This document shows, piece after piece, positions 46,083 through 56,343 of a stretch of DNA of 64,000 nt (position 1 is its first letter; every line of letters begins with the position of its first letter). Source of the DNA: Craspedostauros australis (lineage: Eukaryota > Bacillariophyta > Bacillariophyceae > Mastogloiales > Achnanthaceae); assembly GCA_026770025.1 (NCBI GenBank), contig JAMXDE010000012.1, positions 868,001-932,000 on the forward strand, in the 5' to 3' direction. A program made the translations under genes and the position numbers. Under the pieces are notes generated by a model that saw only the letters and a program-made list of their open reading frames with translations, was not told where the DNA came from and ran no database searches.

Positions 46083-47882
46083 CTATTGCTGCTGGTCTCC
46101 GTGTCGAGTGGGAATGGCTGAGAGTGGGCGCAGTTGAATGTACTGGCCTGAATACTTCACAACCGCCACAATCGGAGCTCCAGATGATCTGTTGCACCCT
46201 CCTGTGGTTGCCAGCAGATAGTTATCCGCGGTCTTCACAATTCGATCATCGTACATGTAGCCATTGCTGTCGCTGCCACAAGACGATCGGGACATGGAGA
46301 ACTTCTCTTCAATTCTTCCAGATTCCATTGACCAATAGTTGACCACGTGCGCGGGATCAACAGACCATGAAACAAAACCAATGTCTCTGTCACCATCGGC
46401 TTGAGCGCAATCAACCACGCCACCGCTTTGACCTGCATTCTCACCGCCGCTTTGAGTTGGAGCATGGCTGTGACTCTGGCTGTGGCTATGACTGTGACTC
46501 CCACGACCAACCACAAAGCTAATCTGCTCCCGCCATGTCCGCATGAAACCAACTCTGAGGGGGAAGTAGACTTGCGGGCTGCCGAACGTAGACTTGTCCT
46601 GCGATGGTCGGGCGATCATGGCTGCGTTTGGTTGCGTCGGGAAGATTATGACGGATCGGTTGTGATACACGGCGAGATACTTGCCACCATGGGAAAATCC
46701 CAACAGCATAGACTGGTGTCCATCGCCACCCACATCGCATTCGGATTGCAAGACGAGGCCGGTTGCATCGTGAGTGGCGAATCGTAACGCTGTGATGCCA
46801 TATCCTCGAGCCTCCTGACTTTCATCGTTTCCACTCGCAGAGTCGTTGCCATTCCCATTCTCATGTCCGACAGCATTCCCAACATCATCCCCTTCGTCGC
46901 CCACCAATCTAAATATCTTCAAACGATAATGCGGGTTGAGGTAGGTGAGAGTGGCCATCATGTTTGCGTCGGATGCCAGGATGGGACGTCTCACGCCCAA
47001 TGGACACTGATACACCCGTTGAACTCGTCCATCCTCAACCCGAAACTTTGTGATGGTGTATGCTGTCATGAACACTCTGGCAGAACAAAACAGAAATCGT
47101 CCATCACGGTCGAACGATAGCAGGTCGACATCGTGGTGATCGATGGGAATAGCATTGTGGACGATGCTCCACGTTCGGGTGTCCCGCAATCGAATGCTGG
47201 GCGCGGTATTCCTTGTCTGCGTGCACAGAACTGCCAGATGGAGATCATTCGGTGAGAACTGCAATCGCAGAACCGGCGAACGATGCGTGAGCGTGACGAA
47301 GGCCCCTGTTGTCTTGCGCCATATCTTGACCCGTCCATGATCCGAAGCGCAAGCGAGATGGTCGCCGTTGTGGGAGAACTGGATGAAGAAGCACCCGTCC
47401 TTTATCCTGATTCCCCGTTCTGTGATCGTGGTTCCCAATGGATGCGTTGTCGGCCAGGACGTGCTTGGGTGTTCCTTTGCAACGGCATTGAATGCAGGTG
47501 ATGCCAGCCTCAGCTGATCCCACGAATATCTGTCGCAGTAGCTGAGCACAACGGAGATGATATCGTGAGACCAAATCCATGGAAGGGGAATGCCCTCGTC
47601 CTTATCGCTATCCCCACTCTTTCCCTTGTTAATGGAATTGTCACGGTCCATTTGTTTGCACTCTGCGCAAATGGATGCCACAGAGACAGATGATGCGACG
47701 CCGCTCGCGCCAGCTCCATTCTGTCCAACCGGAGACGTTGGTTTCATTGTCGCTGCTTCTCTAGCGCTGTTCATGTCGCTATCGATGCTGATGTCGCTAT
47801 CGCTATCGATGTCGCTATCGTTATCGATGTCGCTATCGATGCCGATGTTCCCGCTGGTCTCAACGGATGGGAAACATGGCAT
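46083..47882 (-). CDS. F-box-like / WD40-type beta-propeller protein
   Basis: A single exon of 599 residues starts at ATG 47882. The N-terminus has an acidic (DSDI)n repeat. At about 98-137, PWIWSHDIISVVLSYCDRYS followed by WDQLRLASPAFNAVAKE resembles an F-box. The remainder has degenerate WD repeats (FSHNGDHLACASDHGRVKIW; LRLQFSPNDLHLAVLC; LSFDRDGRFLFCSA). A His/Ser-rich insert (SHSHSHSQSHSH) lies near 485. F-box/WD proteins are usually SCF ubiquitin-ligase substrate receptors; that role is an inference here. The 46054 end lies beside the deaminase pseudogene. Confidence 0.65.
   Translation of the reverse strand: MPCFPSVETSGNIGIDSDIDNDSDIDSDSDISIDSDMNSAREAATMKPTSPVGQNGAGASGVASSVSVASICAECKQMDRDNSINKGKSGDSDKDEGIPLPWIWSHDIISVVLSYCDRYSWDQLRLASPAFNAVAKEHPSTSWPTTHPLGTTITERGIRIKDGCFFIQFSHNGDHLACASDHGRVKIWRKTTGAFVTLTHRSPVLRLQFSPNDLHLAVLCTQTRNTAPSIRLRDTRTWSIVHNAIPIDHHDVDLLSFDRDGRFLFCSARVFMTAYTITKFRVEDGRVQRVYQCPLGVRRPILASDANMMATLTYLNPHYRLKIFRLVGDEGDDVGNAVGHENGNGNDSASGNDESQEARGYGITALRFATHDATGLVLQSECDVGGDGHQSMLLGFSHGGKYLAVYHNRSVIIFPTQPNAAMIARPSQDKSTFGSPQVYFPLRVGFMRTWREQISFVVGRGSHSHSHSQSHSHAPTQSGGENAGQSGGVVDCAQADGDRDIGFVSWSVDPAHVVNYWSMESGRIEEKFSMSRSSCGSDSNGYMYDDRIVKTADNYLLATTGGCNRSSGAPIVAVVKYSGQYIQLRPLSAIPTRHGDQQQ
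47772..47845. repeat. TCGCTATCGATG-type tandem repeat encoding Asp-Ser
   Basis: Units of 6-12 bp (TCGCTA, TCGATG) in the N-terminal codons of the WD-like gene encode the alternating DSDIDSDSD tract. The unit is in frame, so length changes would be tolerated. Confidence 0.8.
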
Positions 47883-48834
47883 GTGAGGCGTTCCACAGAC
47901 AAGACGATTGTGTCACCAATGTGTGCAGAGCGAGAATGGCAGAAGGATCCTGCTTTGTGGCAGTAGATTGGTATCTTTGCTCTCTGGCTTCTTTTTGGCG
48001 AACAAGACCGCAAGGCCATTTTGGGGTACATGGCATAATATATATTAACTCATAAACAATCCCATGCGCACGATCAACCACGAAACGGAAGACCCGTTTC
48101 TCCACGCCCCACGAGCTCGCGAGGTCGGGTGAATGGAACAGAGAGAGCAGCAGGTCCCAGCACACATGGCGAAAACCGAAGAAAGCGAAGAATCCTTACA
48201 AACCGTGTTCTGTCCAATCAAAACGTAACGCGTCACGGTCTGTAAGAGGTTCACATTTGCGACAGCCAATCAAATCCAGATGCGAGATTCGCCTCACTTT
48301 TTCGCCCATCCACCACCCACCACTTTCTCGACGCACTTCGCTCGTGCGATCTTAGGCGCCGTTTCAACATCTTCCCATTTCGCACCAAGGAGAATCACCA
48401 ACCCAATCAATCCCCAAACGCCGAGGCGAAATAGCGCCTGATGCCGTTCTTCTCTCTTGATCACAGCCACCCATCAGATGGCCAGCAGACATGTTGGGGG
48501 AGACACATCAATCACATCAACGGAGCCAATTGCACAGACACGGGTTCTTTGCGCAACAATCTCTCTCCGAAGAACGATGCAGCACCAACAGGTAGAGTGG
48601 TCGGAGCAGGTACTACTACTATGCATGGAAGTGGAGGCGACAGCAACAGTGACAACCGCAGCAACAACTGCAACGACAGCGACGATTGCCACAAACGCCA
48701 TAATCTGCTGAAGCCTGAAGTCAGCAAGCCTCGCCATTGCTACCAACCAGCTGCCACCGACAGAACAATTCGCAAGCCAAACAACAACAGCAACAGGAGT
48801 AGACACAGCAACAACCACTGCGACAATTGGCACC
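47883..48834. other. Divergent promoter region WD-protein/ATP-ADP translocase
   Basis: 0.95 kb between two divergent genes. The half next to the translocase is CAACAG/CAACGA-rich, suggestive of a 5' UTR. ORFs here have Asn/Ser/His-rich composition and are not called. Confidence 0.5.
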
Positions 48835-51550
48835 ATGAGAATCTTCAGCAACAACCGATCATCGGCATCACGCGCCGGAATTATGATGGTAACGATGGTT
48901 CTGTTCCTGTCGGGCGGCGTCCTTCTATCCAATGTGAACGCATTCAGTCCGCAAGGCCACATCAGCAAGGCCAACACGCAACATGGAATAACTGCACGCA
49001 CACGCAGCATGCCTTCTCCATTTGCAACAACAGAATTTGCTCTCACGCCATCGCCCACCCACAAGACGCGCCTGAGCATGGCCGATGTCGCCTTGGAGCC
49101 GCAATCGTCAGGGGATGACAAGAAACAGAAGAAGGGATTTGTGGGACAAGTGAGTGCAACCACGCCGAGTGCCGTGTACTTGTAGAAACGCTCACAAAAT
49201 GATGAAGAACTTCGATACTGTCGCTTGGGCTGCGTGCCTGCTCGCTCATCCATCGAACTGCATCGTTGCACTTGGCGCCAAATTTGACAGGTCACATCCT
49301 CGATGACGAAAAGACTCACATTCGCAATCTTGTAATTCGCATTGCTTTCATGAACTCGTGCCAACCATCATGGTGAACAAATCCGCAAAATCCTACGATA
49401 CCGATTATACTCGTACCCACTTCCGTGCGAACAACTCACATTCGATGATGGGCCACCACCAACGTTACGTTATGCATGGCAGCTCCAAGGAATTGTGCCC
49501 AAGAGGGAGGAACGGCAGAAGCTGATTCCACTGGCGCTCATGTTCTTCAGCATCTTGTTCAGCTACACGATTCTGAGAGACACCAAGGACGTCCTCATGG
49601 TGACGGCACCCAAGAGTGGAGCAGAAGTCATCCCGTTCATCAAGACCTACGTCAATTTACCAGCGGCGATCGGTTTCACCGGGATCTATGCCAACCTCTG
49701 CGACAGAATGGAACAAAAGAATGTGTTCTACGCTTGCGTCATTCCATTCCTTGCCTTCTTCGGCCTCTTTGCTACCGTCGTCTACCCCTTCCGCGGCGCT
49801 CTACATCCGCATGGATTGGTGGATGCCCTTGCTGCGAATCTTCCTGCCAACTTCGCCGCTCCGCTGGCCATCGTAAGGAACTGGTCGTTCGCGCTCTTCT
49901 ACGTCATGGCAGAGATGTGGGGATCTGTCGTCCTTTCGCTTCTCTTCTGGGGCGTTGCTAACGAAGTGATGACCGTCGACGAGGCCAAGAAATATTGTAA
50001 GTGCGACTGTGGCTGCGAGAGCGACTGCCGCTTTTCAAGACCTGATCGTATCCACGCGTGCGTCTTGTGTGCGCAATCTGCTAACGCATACAGAAGTGAC
50101 ACTTACAATCGCCCGTACTGTTCCCACTCTTCCCATGATTCATGTGCTTGTGCAAACTAACTGACATGTGCAATACTCGTCTCTCTTTCTCTTCCTCCCC
50201 TCCCGTCTGTCTTTCCTTCTTTGTCCATTGCGCAGACCCACTCTTTGGGATGGGTGCCAACGTTGCCTTGATCTTCTCGGGTCAATACGTCCGATGGGTG
50301 TCACAGATGCGATCCACCCTTGCACCAGGAGTAGACGCATGGGCCGTCTCGCTGCGATATCTCATGGGTGCTGTCGTGGCCGGAGGTGGTGTCTTGATCG
50401 GAACCTACAAGTACATGCAGGACAAGGTAGTGGCACCGATGCAGAAAAAGAAGGCACTTGTGGCTGCCGCGGCCCCGAAGCGCAAAAAGGAAAAGATGAC
50501 GTTGAAGGAGTCCGCCAAGTACCTGATGAGCAGCCCGTACATTCGCGACTTGGCCCTGCTGGTGATTTCGTACGGAATGTGCATCAACCTCGTGGAGGTG
50601 AGCTGGAAGGCGAAGCTGAAGCAGGCGTTTCCAAATCCAAACGAGTATTCTGCCTTCATGGGTAACTTTTCATCCGTCACAGGTGCCGTCACTTTGATGA
50701 TGATGATCATTGGCCGAACCATCTTTTCCAAGTACGGTTGGCGTGCTGGTGCTCTCGTGACTCCAACGGTAAGTGCGCTACTCTATCCTACTCCCGTGGT
50801 GTTCTTCATCGCTTTGACCGCACAACTCGGATTTCTCTATTTCTCTCTTTGTTGTGTGATGAATCAATGACGCAAGTCCACCATACGAGTGCGAGTGCGA
50901 ATGCGAAATTGTGCGAGTGACTTGAATGCAAATTCCATGCATTTGGAAAAAGCCACAACTCACACGTGCATGACCATTCTGCCTCTTCTCACGTGAAACA
51001 TGCAACACCATGCATCCACAACAATCCCATCGTGCTGTTCTTTACGTCTTTGGCGTACTTTTTATTATAGATGATTGGGGTGACTGGTCTGTCATTCTTC
51101 TTCCTGAACATGTTCCAAGGCGCGCTGACGCCGCTGTCGGCGCTCCTGGGCACAACACCGCTGATGCTGGCGGTGTTGGTCGGAGCTGCACAGAACATCA
51201 TGAGCAAATCGAGCAAGTACAGCCTGTTCGACCCGTGCAAGGAGATGGCGTACATCCCGCTCGATCAAGAACAAAAGACCAAGGGCAAGGCAGCCATCGA
51301 TGTGATTGGCAATCCGCTCGGCAAGTCCGGCGGCGCATTGATCCAGCAAATCTTGATCTTTGGCGTCGGAAGCCTGGCCTCCGCAACACCGTACCTCGCG
51401 ACGATCCTGATGGGTCTGGTGTTTGTTTGGTTCCGTGCAGCCAATTCATTGGCCGGTCAGTTCAATGTGGCCATGGAAGCCACCGATGCAGCAGCTGCTG
51501 CTGAAGCCGCCAACACAGAACCGGAGAAAGAGCCCGAATCACAGGGATGA
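48835..51550 (+). CDS. NTT: Plastid-type ATP/ADP (nucleotide) translocase, NTT family
   Basis: Four exons are inferred: 48835..49149, 49483..49996, 50236..50768 and 51071..51550 (donors GTGAGT, GTAAGT, GTAAGT; acceptors GGCAG, GCGCAG, TTATAG), giving 613 residues. The presequence has a hydrophobic segment ending NVNAFSP (plastid import). The mature protein matches the TLC/NTT family: PLALMFFSILFSYTILRDTK, then DVLMVTAPKSGAEVIPFIKT, FWGVANEVMTVDEAKKYYPL, FGMGANVALIFSGQYV, and in exon 4 a late AAIDVIGNPLGKSGGALIQQ. About 11-12 membrane helices are expected. The family exchanges ATP for ADP (or other nucleotides) across plastid envelopes; diatoms have several isoforms with different substrates, so the exact one is open. 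A basic KKK...KRKKEK loop lies in exon 3. Confidence 0.93.
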
Positions 51551-52263
51551 ACATGAAGTCCATTGACACACGGGAGGCCATCCCTACGTATAGCTCGTAA
51601 ATGTACCACAGAACTCACAACACGGAACTTGTCGATACCATTGCAATAACACGTCTTGTTGACACATACAGGCGCCAGTGTAGATAGGATTCACATTCAC
51701 TATTGATCGCATCTGCTGTTGCTCGTATTTATATTATTTTCATCCTCTCAGAGCAATAGTCGTACTCTTGCTGCGCTCTCTATCTTACGACTACATACTG
51801 CTGCGTATCTCTGTGTGATTGATGATGTTCGTCTTGCAGCTTGGCTGCAGGTTCGGCAATTGCCGATTGCAGAAAATGGGAAAGCGCAATGGACACACGC
51901 ACACAGAACCACCAGAAGGAAAAGATACCCTCTTTCCAGGTGGCACTTGGTTGGTGAAGAACATGGATTTTCCGTTGGAAACGTTGAACTTGATTTGTGG
52001 AAAGTCTGTCCGTCCGCCACACGCATGAGAGATCAGACTTCAACTTGTGGGCCTGCAGCATCGTCAGACGCACCATGTGTGGAACAACACAGCCACACTC
52101 GATTTCCCAACAACGCCAATCCTTCCTCAATCTCTCTTGTTTGCATCTGCCACCTCCCGAACAGTCTCTCCACAGATACGAGGCTACTCTTCATCCGCAC
52201 CTGACGTCTGATAAAAGTCACAACAGCAAACACCGAAGATCCGTTCCACTTGGAAGAAGCAAG
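51551..52263. other. Intergenic region NTT to GUN4
   Basis: 3' flank of NTT and 5' flank of GUN4. A 161-codon plus-strand frame (51719..52204) has no recognisable domain and is not called. ATAGTCGTACTC occurs near 51755. Confidence 0.45.
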
Positions 52264-53455
52264 ATGAAGATCGCCCTTACCCTCGCCACCATCATGGCCG
52301 CCATGGCCGCCACCAATGTGGAAGGTTTCGCACCACGATCCATGGCCGTCACCTCCGCACGCGCCTCCGTTGTGCCAGTGACCATGTCCACGACGGCCGA
52401 CGAGAGCGCCGCCACCGAGACTGAAGATGCAGAGATCCCAACCAACCTCCCAAGCGACTGTGGCATGGACTACGTCCCACTTGCCACCATGCTCGCCACC
52501 GGGCAGCTGAAGGAAGCCGATCAGGTACGAAATGACGAAGGAATCAGATGGCCGAGTGCAGCCAGCAAGTCACAGACGAGCAAACAGACGAGCGGATGAA
52601 TGCTTTCGTCTTTCCTCGTTGATGGCGAACTGTGCATGCGTTCATGAGTACCATAATGCATTGGTTTCTCGGAGCGTCTCGCATTCTGATGTCTAGTGTT
52701 GAGGTGAAGAGTACCCTCGTTCTAGTTCTACCAGTTGCCATGGACGCACAAAACACAAGCCGCAAATGCAAATGCCCATCTTCGCCGGTTTTCTCACAAT
52801 CCTGCGCTTGTCTAAAATCCCCTCGCATTCGCAATTCCGCGACACTCCAATCTCGCAGTTCACACGTGACGCACTCATCGAGATCTCCGGCGCCAAAGCC
52901 AAGGGGCGCGACTTCGTGTACTTCACCGATGTCAAGAACATCCCAAACACCGATTTCGCCACAATTGAGCGCCTGTGGCAAAAGTTCTCGAAGGGCAAAT
53001 TCGGATACTCTGTCCAGAAGGTACGTTCTGTTTGGAAAGCAGTTGTGCGCACTCACTGTTGCGCTGAGATCAGTTGTGTTCCATAATTGATTGCGTCTCG
53101 TTTTGTGAAAAGGGTGTCTGCTGTCGACAAACTCTTCAAGTCTCACCATTGTCATTTCATCGTGTGCACAATTTGCCCGTTGCGGCCACGTCCTCGAAAA
53201 CAAATTCCGCAGAGAAAAATGAGACAGTCCAAGGATGACTTCGAGGTGTTCTGCAGAAAGATCGGCTGGACCACACAGGATGGAGACGTTGAGAGAAAGA
53301 AGCGTTGGTTCGGAGCCTCGGAATTCGTCTACGATGTCAAGAAGGCCAAGGAGGGACATTTGCCACTCACCAGCGCACTCAGAGGGACATCCTTGATGGT
53401 CAACCTCCTCAAGCATCCAGTTTGGGACAACGAAGACTGGAAGAAGGAGCCATAA
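52264..53455 (+). CDS. GUN4: GUN4 tetrapyrrole-binding regulator, plastid-targeted
   Basis: Three exons are inferred: 52264..52524, 52859..53020 and 53213..53455 (CAG|GTACGA to TCGCAG|TTC; AAG|GTACGT to CCGCAG|AGA), phase 0, giving 221 residues. An alternative acceptor six codons later (GACAG|TCC) also keeps frame. The presequence MKIALTLATIMAAMAATNVEGFAP is a textbook stramenopile plastid import signal. GUN4 family motifs are LATMLATGQLKEADQFTRDA, FTDVKNIPNTDFATIERLWQ, KFSKGKFGYSVQK, then a lineage-typical FCRKIGWTTQDGDVERKKRW and HLPLTSALRGTSLMVNLLKH. GUN4 binds protoporphyrin IX and Mg-protoporphyrin and stimulates magnesium chelatase in chlorophyll synthesis. Confidence 0.93.
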
Positions 53456-54675
53456 ATCAAGCAATCATTGATCTTGCACGCTGCCTTGAGCAGGAAAGTT
53501 CGGACTCATCCTTCGCAATCCAACAATTGGGATCATGTCATGATTCGCCGAACAGTCTGCTCGAACATGAACAAACCAAAGACACACAATGCAATGTAAA
53601 ATAAAACCAATAAAACCAAAAAGGGCTTGTTCACGTTACGTTCTGGGTGAGATCATGACGGATGCATCGCCGCTGGTTGAGGGATGCGTGAAGGCAGAAT
53701 GCGTCGATGTTGCCTCACCTGTCGTCGGAGGGGGACCAGTGCCCATGTCTTTCTTGGGTTCCAATAAAAAAGAAGGAAGCTCATTTCTGGCGCCTTCTTC
53801 GGCAAGGACAGCGCGGTCTCAAGCTTGTCTCATGCACAAAGTATACTCGCGGTGGGGATCGAACCCACGACCTTGGGTTTATTAGACCCACGCTCTAACC
53901 AGCTGAGCTACGCAAGCAGGTGTTGCTGTTAGCTGCTGATGTGAGTGCAAACAAAGATTATTAAATTTGATTTGAAAACGACATCCACATTTTTCGGCTT
54001 TTCGCGGATTTTGATCTGTTGTTGCCGTTGATGTCCTCTGACTCGTCGCCATGTGACATTGAATGCACTGCCTGCTTCCAGGAGTGGGCGGAGAGAAGGT
54101 TCTTCGTATCGCTAAAGATGTGGGCGTTGATGAGAGCAGAGATGTGGAAAGTGCTGTCGATGTTGCTCTCTGTTCATCTGTTTCAGTGTGATGTCACGGA
54201 TTGGAATTTCATGAATTTCCTTCACGAGCATGTGCTAGCTTAGAGTATCGGATTGAGCGTTTCGGCATTGACCCTTCAAGTGTGCACTTGAACTACTCTG
54301 CAATACGTGTACTCCATGCAGTTGACGCGAGATGGATATTCACCCATCCTGCGATCAACTATAGGATCTGCGCGCGCGTCGGAATGGGCCACTGCAACAC
54401 ACTCCTGATCGGAGCCATCACGAACCGTCTGACGTGCGCCGATCGCACAGCAATGGAAACAGAATAGAATAGTTGATGAAATTGTCGGTGATTCTCTATT
54501 GTTGTTGGACACCATCTCTGTAGCATTGTATTGTACACGCAATGTGGTGTATTCCTATTTCTTCGTCATTGATTTGCTGCGCATCGCTGTAGATATGCAC
54601 GCACAAGTGCATCCGCTGTTCCATGATCAAGGGGAGATCATCTTCGCAGGTCCATCGTGGCGATGTCGTGGCCCA
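53456..54675. other. Convergent intergenic region GUN4/sigma factor
   Basis: Apart from the tRNA at 53844-53917, no gene was recognised. AATAAAACCAATAAAACC (53600 area) follows GUN4 and could include a polyadenylation signal. Confidence 0.5.
53844..53917 (-). tRNA. tRNA-Ile (anticodon AAU)
   Basis: The minus strand folds into a complete cloverleaf of 74 nt. Acceptor GCTTGCG pairs with CGCGAGT (one U-G at position 4 and a terminal G-U). The D arm is GCTC-AGCTGGTTA-GAGC, anticodon stem TGGGT/ACCCA with loop CTAATAA (anticodon AAT), T arm GTGGG-TTCGATC-CCCAC, discriminator A. There is no intron and no encoded CCA. A-box (TAGCTCAGCTGG) and B-box (GGTTCGATCCC) match polymerase III promoters. A T6 tract lies about 70 nt downstream on the same strand. 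Confidence 0.97.
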
Positions 54676-56343
54676 TTACATCAACAGGCCCGGCTCCAAC
54701 CGACCATCCTCTGCTGCTGTGCGGAGCTTCTCCAACGCCTTATGGCAGAGCTTGCGACCGTATTCAGCCGAAACGTGCATGTGCTTGCCAACCTCGTTGA
54801 ACGTCATGGCTTCGCCCCACCGTCCTTTGGTTGGGATGGATGGTTGTCTCTGTTGCTGTTGCTGTTGCTGTGGCTTCTGTTTCTTTTTGAGCGGCACGGG
54901 CTCCTGGATGCTGCCGAACAAATCGAGCTCTGCCTGTCGCAGGTACTCGTTGGCGTTGGCCCGCGCATCCATCATTGGCTTGGATTCTGTCTTGGCCATT
55001 GCTTGCTGCAACACTGTTGCATCGGCTTCCACATCCATGTCCATGTCGACGCCCGACTGGTACAGTCCGTATCGCCAACTCAGAGCTTCCATCTCGCGCG
55101 GTCGCAGGAACTTGGAGAGCGCCTGACGCATGTGCTCGCGGTCGCTGTCGTCGATCTCGGCTGCACCATCGGAGGCCAGCAACGGCGTGTCCTGCATGAG
55201 CTCCTTGCCCTGCTGCATCCAAGTTTCGAAGGCGACGTAGCCACCGGTGTAGCGACGATTGCGCGCCTTGAGGGCGTACGCAAGCTGCTTGTCCGACAGA
55301 CCCGCGGTTTCTGCGAGCATCTTTGCCGCCGTGGCTTGCTCCCACTTGTCCTGCGACGGTGCGCCACCAAGAGCGTGGCTGTCACCGTACAGATTGCCGA
55401 TGCTGCTGATGCCGGTCTGGCTGACGTCAATTTCGACGCCCAAGACCTTTGCGGCCTTGTTGATCTGGCTGATGGCCCGCGTGACGTGGGTGGGGACGCG
55501 GACGACGTCATCGCGTTCGGCGATGCATTGCAAGACGGCGGCCCTCACCCAGTACATAGCGTAGGTGGAGAACTTACCCCCGATCTCTGGATTCCACCTA
55601 TCAATGGCACGTGCCAGACCTATGGCACCTTCCTGGACCAGATCATCTCGCGAAAGCGAGTTGAGCTTGCCGACGCTACCGCCGTAGCTATTGCCGGTGT
55701 TGCGTTTGCCAGGTTGCGACTGCGATTGGAACGATTGCTTTCCGGCGATCTGGTTGACGACGTAGTGCACTAGCCCCATGTTTCTGGTGACCAAGGTGTC
55801 ACGCGCGCACTGTCCATCGATCATGGCATCCTCGTACAGGTCAAGTTCATCGCCGTACCCGGATGCCTTGGCGCGGACCGAAAGGAGCGGCATGGACTTT
55901 GATGGTGACTTGGATGCCAGGTCAGTCTCAATATTCTTGAGGCGTCTCATCTCAACCGCCTGTCGCAGGAGCTCCGATTCCTCTTCGGCAGTCAGACGGG
56001 GCATCCTGGAGGGAGGAGAAGGCGCTGTTGCTGTCCTCCTGCCTCTGCGCGATTCCGTTCGAGTCAGAGTGGTAGCCGCAGTCATTGCAAGTGCCGATGT
56101 TGGCCTTGGAAGTGCCTCATGCAAGGGGCGGCTGGTGAAGGCGTTTGCTGGTGCCATCGTAGATGCTGGCGTGAAGGCCGATGCCGATGTTGAGGCAGGT
56201 TGGGCCATTGAGAAGGCCTCGCATGGGGAGGTGGTCGTGCAGAGTGTGGTGCACATCATCGCCATTGCGACCCATGTCCTCCTTCTGTGGCGTCCTGCCT
56301 GTTGCCGTCGTTGTTGCTGCTGTTGCTGCTGTTGCTGCTTCAT
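54676..56343 (-). CDS. SIG: Plastid RNA polymerase sigma-70 factor
   Basis: A single exon of 555 residues starts at ATG 56343. It opens with poly-Gln (MKQQQQQQQQQ, encoded by GCTGTT repeats), then a hydrophobic segment and CEAF, a plausible signal and plastid transit sequence despite the unusual polar lead. Sigma region 2 is clear: LVTRNMGLVHYVVNQIAG, a Ser/Gln/Gly insert, DDLVQEGAIGLARAIDRWNP, FSTYAMYWVRAAVLQCIAE and RVPTHV. Region 3 follows (ISQINKAAKVLGVEIDVSQ). Region 4 is at the end: LRPREMEALSWRYGL, a ~90-residue Gln-rich insert, then MTFNEVGKHMHVSAEYGRKL as the DNA-binding helix-turn-helix. It directs the bacterial-type plastid polymerase to promoters. Confidence 0.92.
   Translation of the reverse strand: MKQQQQQQQQQRRQQAGRHRRRTWVAMAMMCTTLCTTTSPCEAFSMAQPASTSASAFTPASTMAPANAFTSRPLHEALPRPTSALAMTAATTLTRTESRRGRRTATAPSPPSRMPRLTAEEESELLRQAVEMRRLKNIETDLASKSPSKSMPLLSVRAKASGYGDELDLYEDAMIDGQCARDTLVTRNMGLVHYVVNQIAGKQSFQSQSQPGKRNTGNSYGGSVGKLNSLSRDDLVQEGAIGLARAIDRWNPEIGGKFSTYAMYWVRAAVLQCIAERDDVVRVPTHVTRAISQINKAAKVLGVEIDVSQTGISSIGNLYGDSHALGGAPSQDKWEQATAAKMLAETAGLSDKQLAYALKARNRRYTGGYVAFETWMQQGKELMQDTPLLASDGAAEIDDSDREHMRQALSKFLRPREMEALSWRYGLYQSGVDMDMDVEADATVLQQAMAKTESKPMMDARANANEYLRQAELDLFGSIQEPVPLKKKQKPQQQQQQQRQPSIPTKGRWGEAMTFNEVGKHMHVSAEYGRKLCHKALEKLRTAAEDGRLEPGLLM

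Noticed and set aside
51719-52204. 161-codon ORF between NTT and GUN4
   Set aside because: No recognisable domain or signal, irregular composition, and it overlaps the presumptive GUN4 5' region.
53589-53898. ORFs ending in GGDRTHDLGF-like peptides
   Set aside because: This peptide is the classic translation of the antisense strand of a tRNA T arm; the DNA is tRNA-Ile(AAU).
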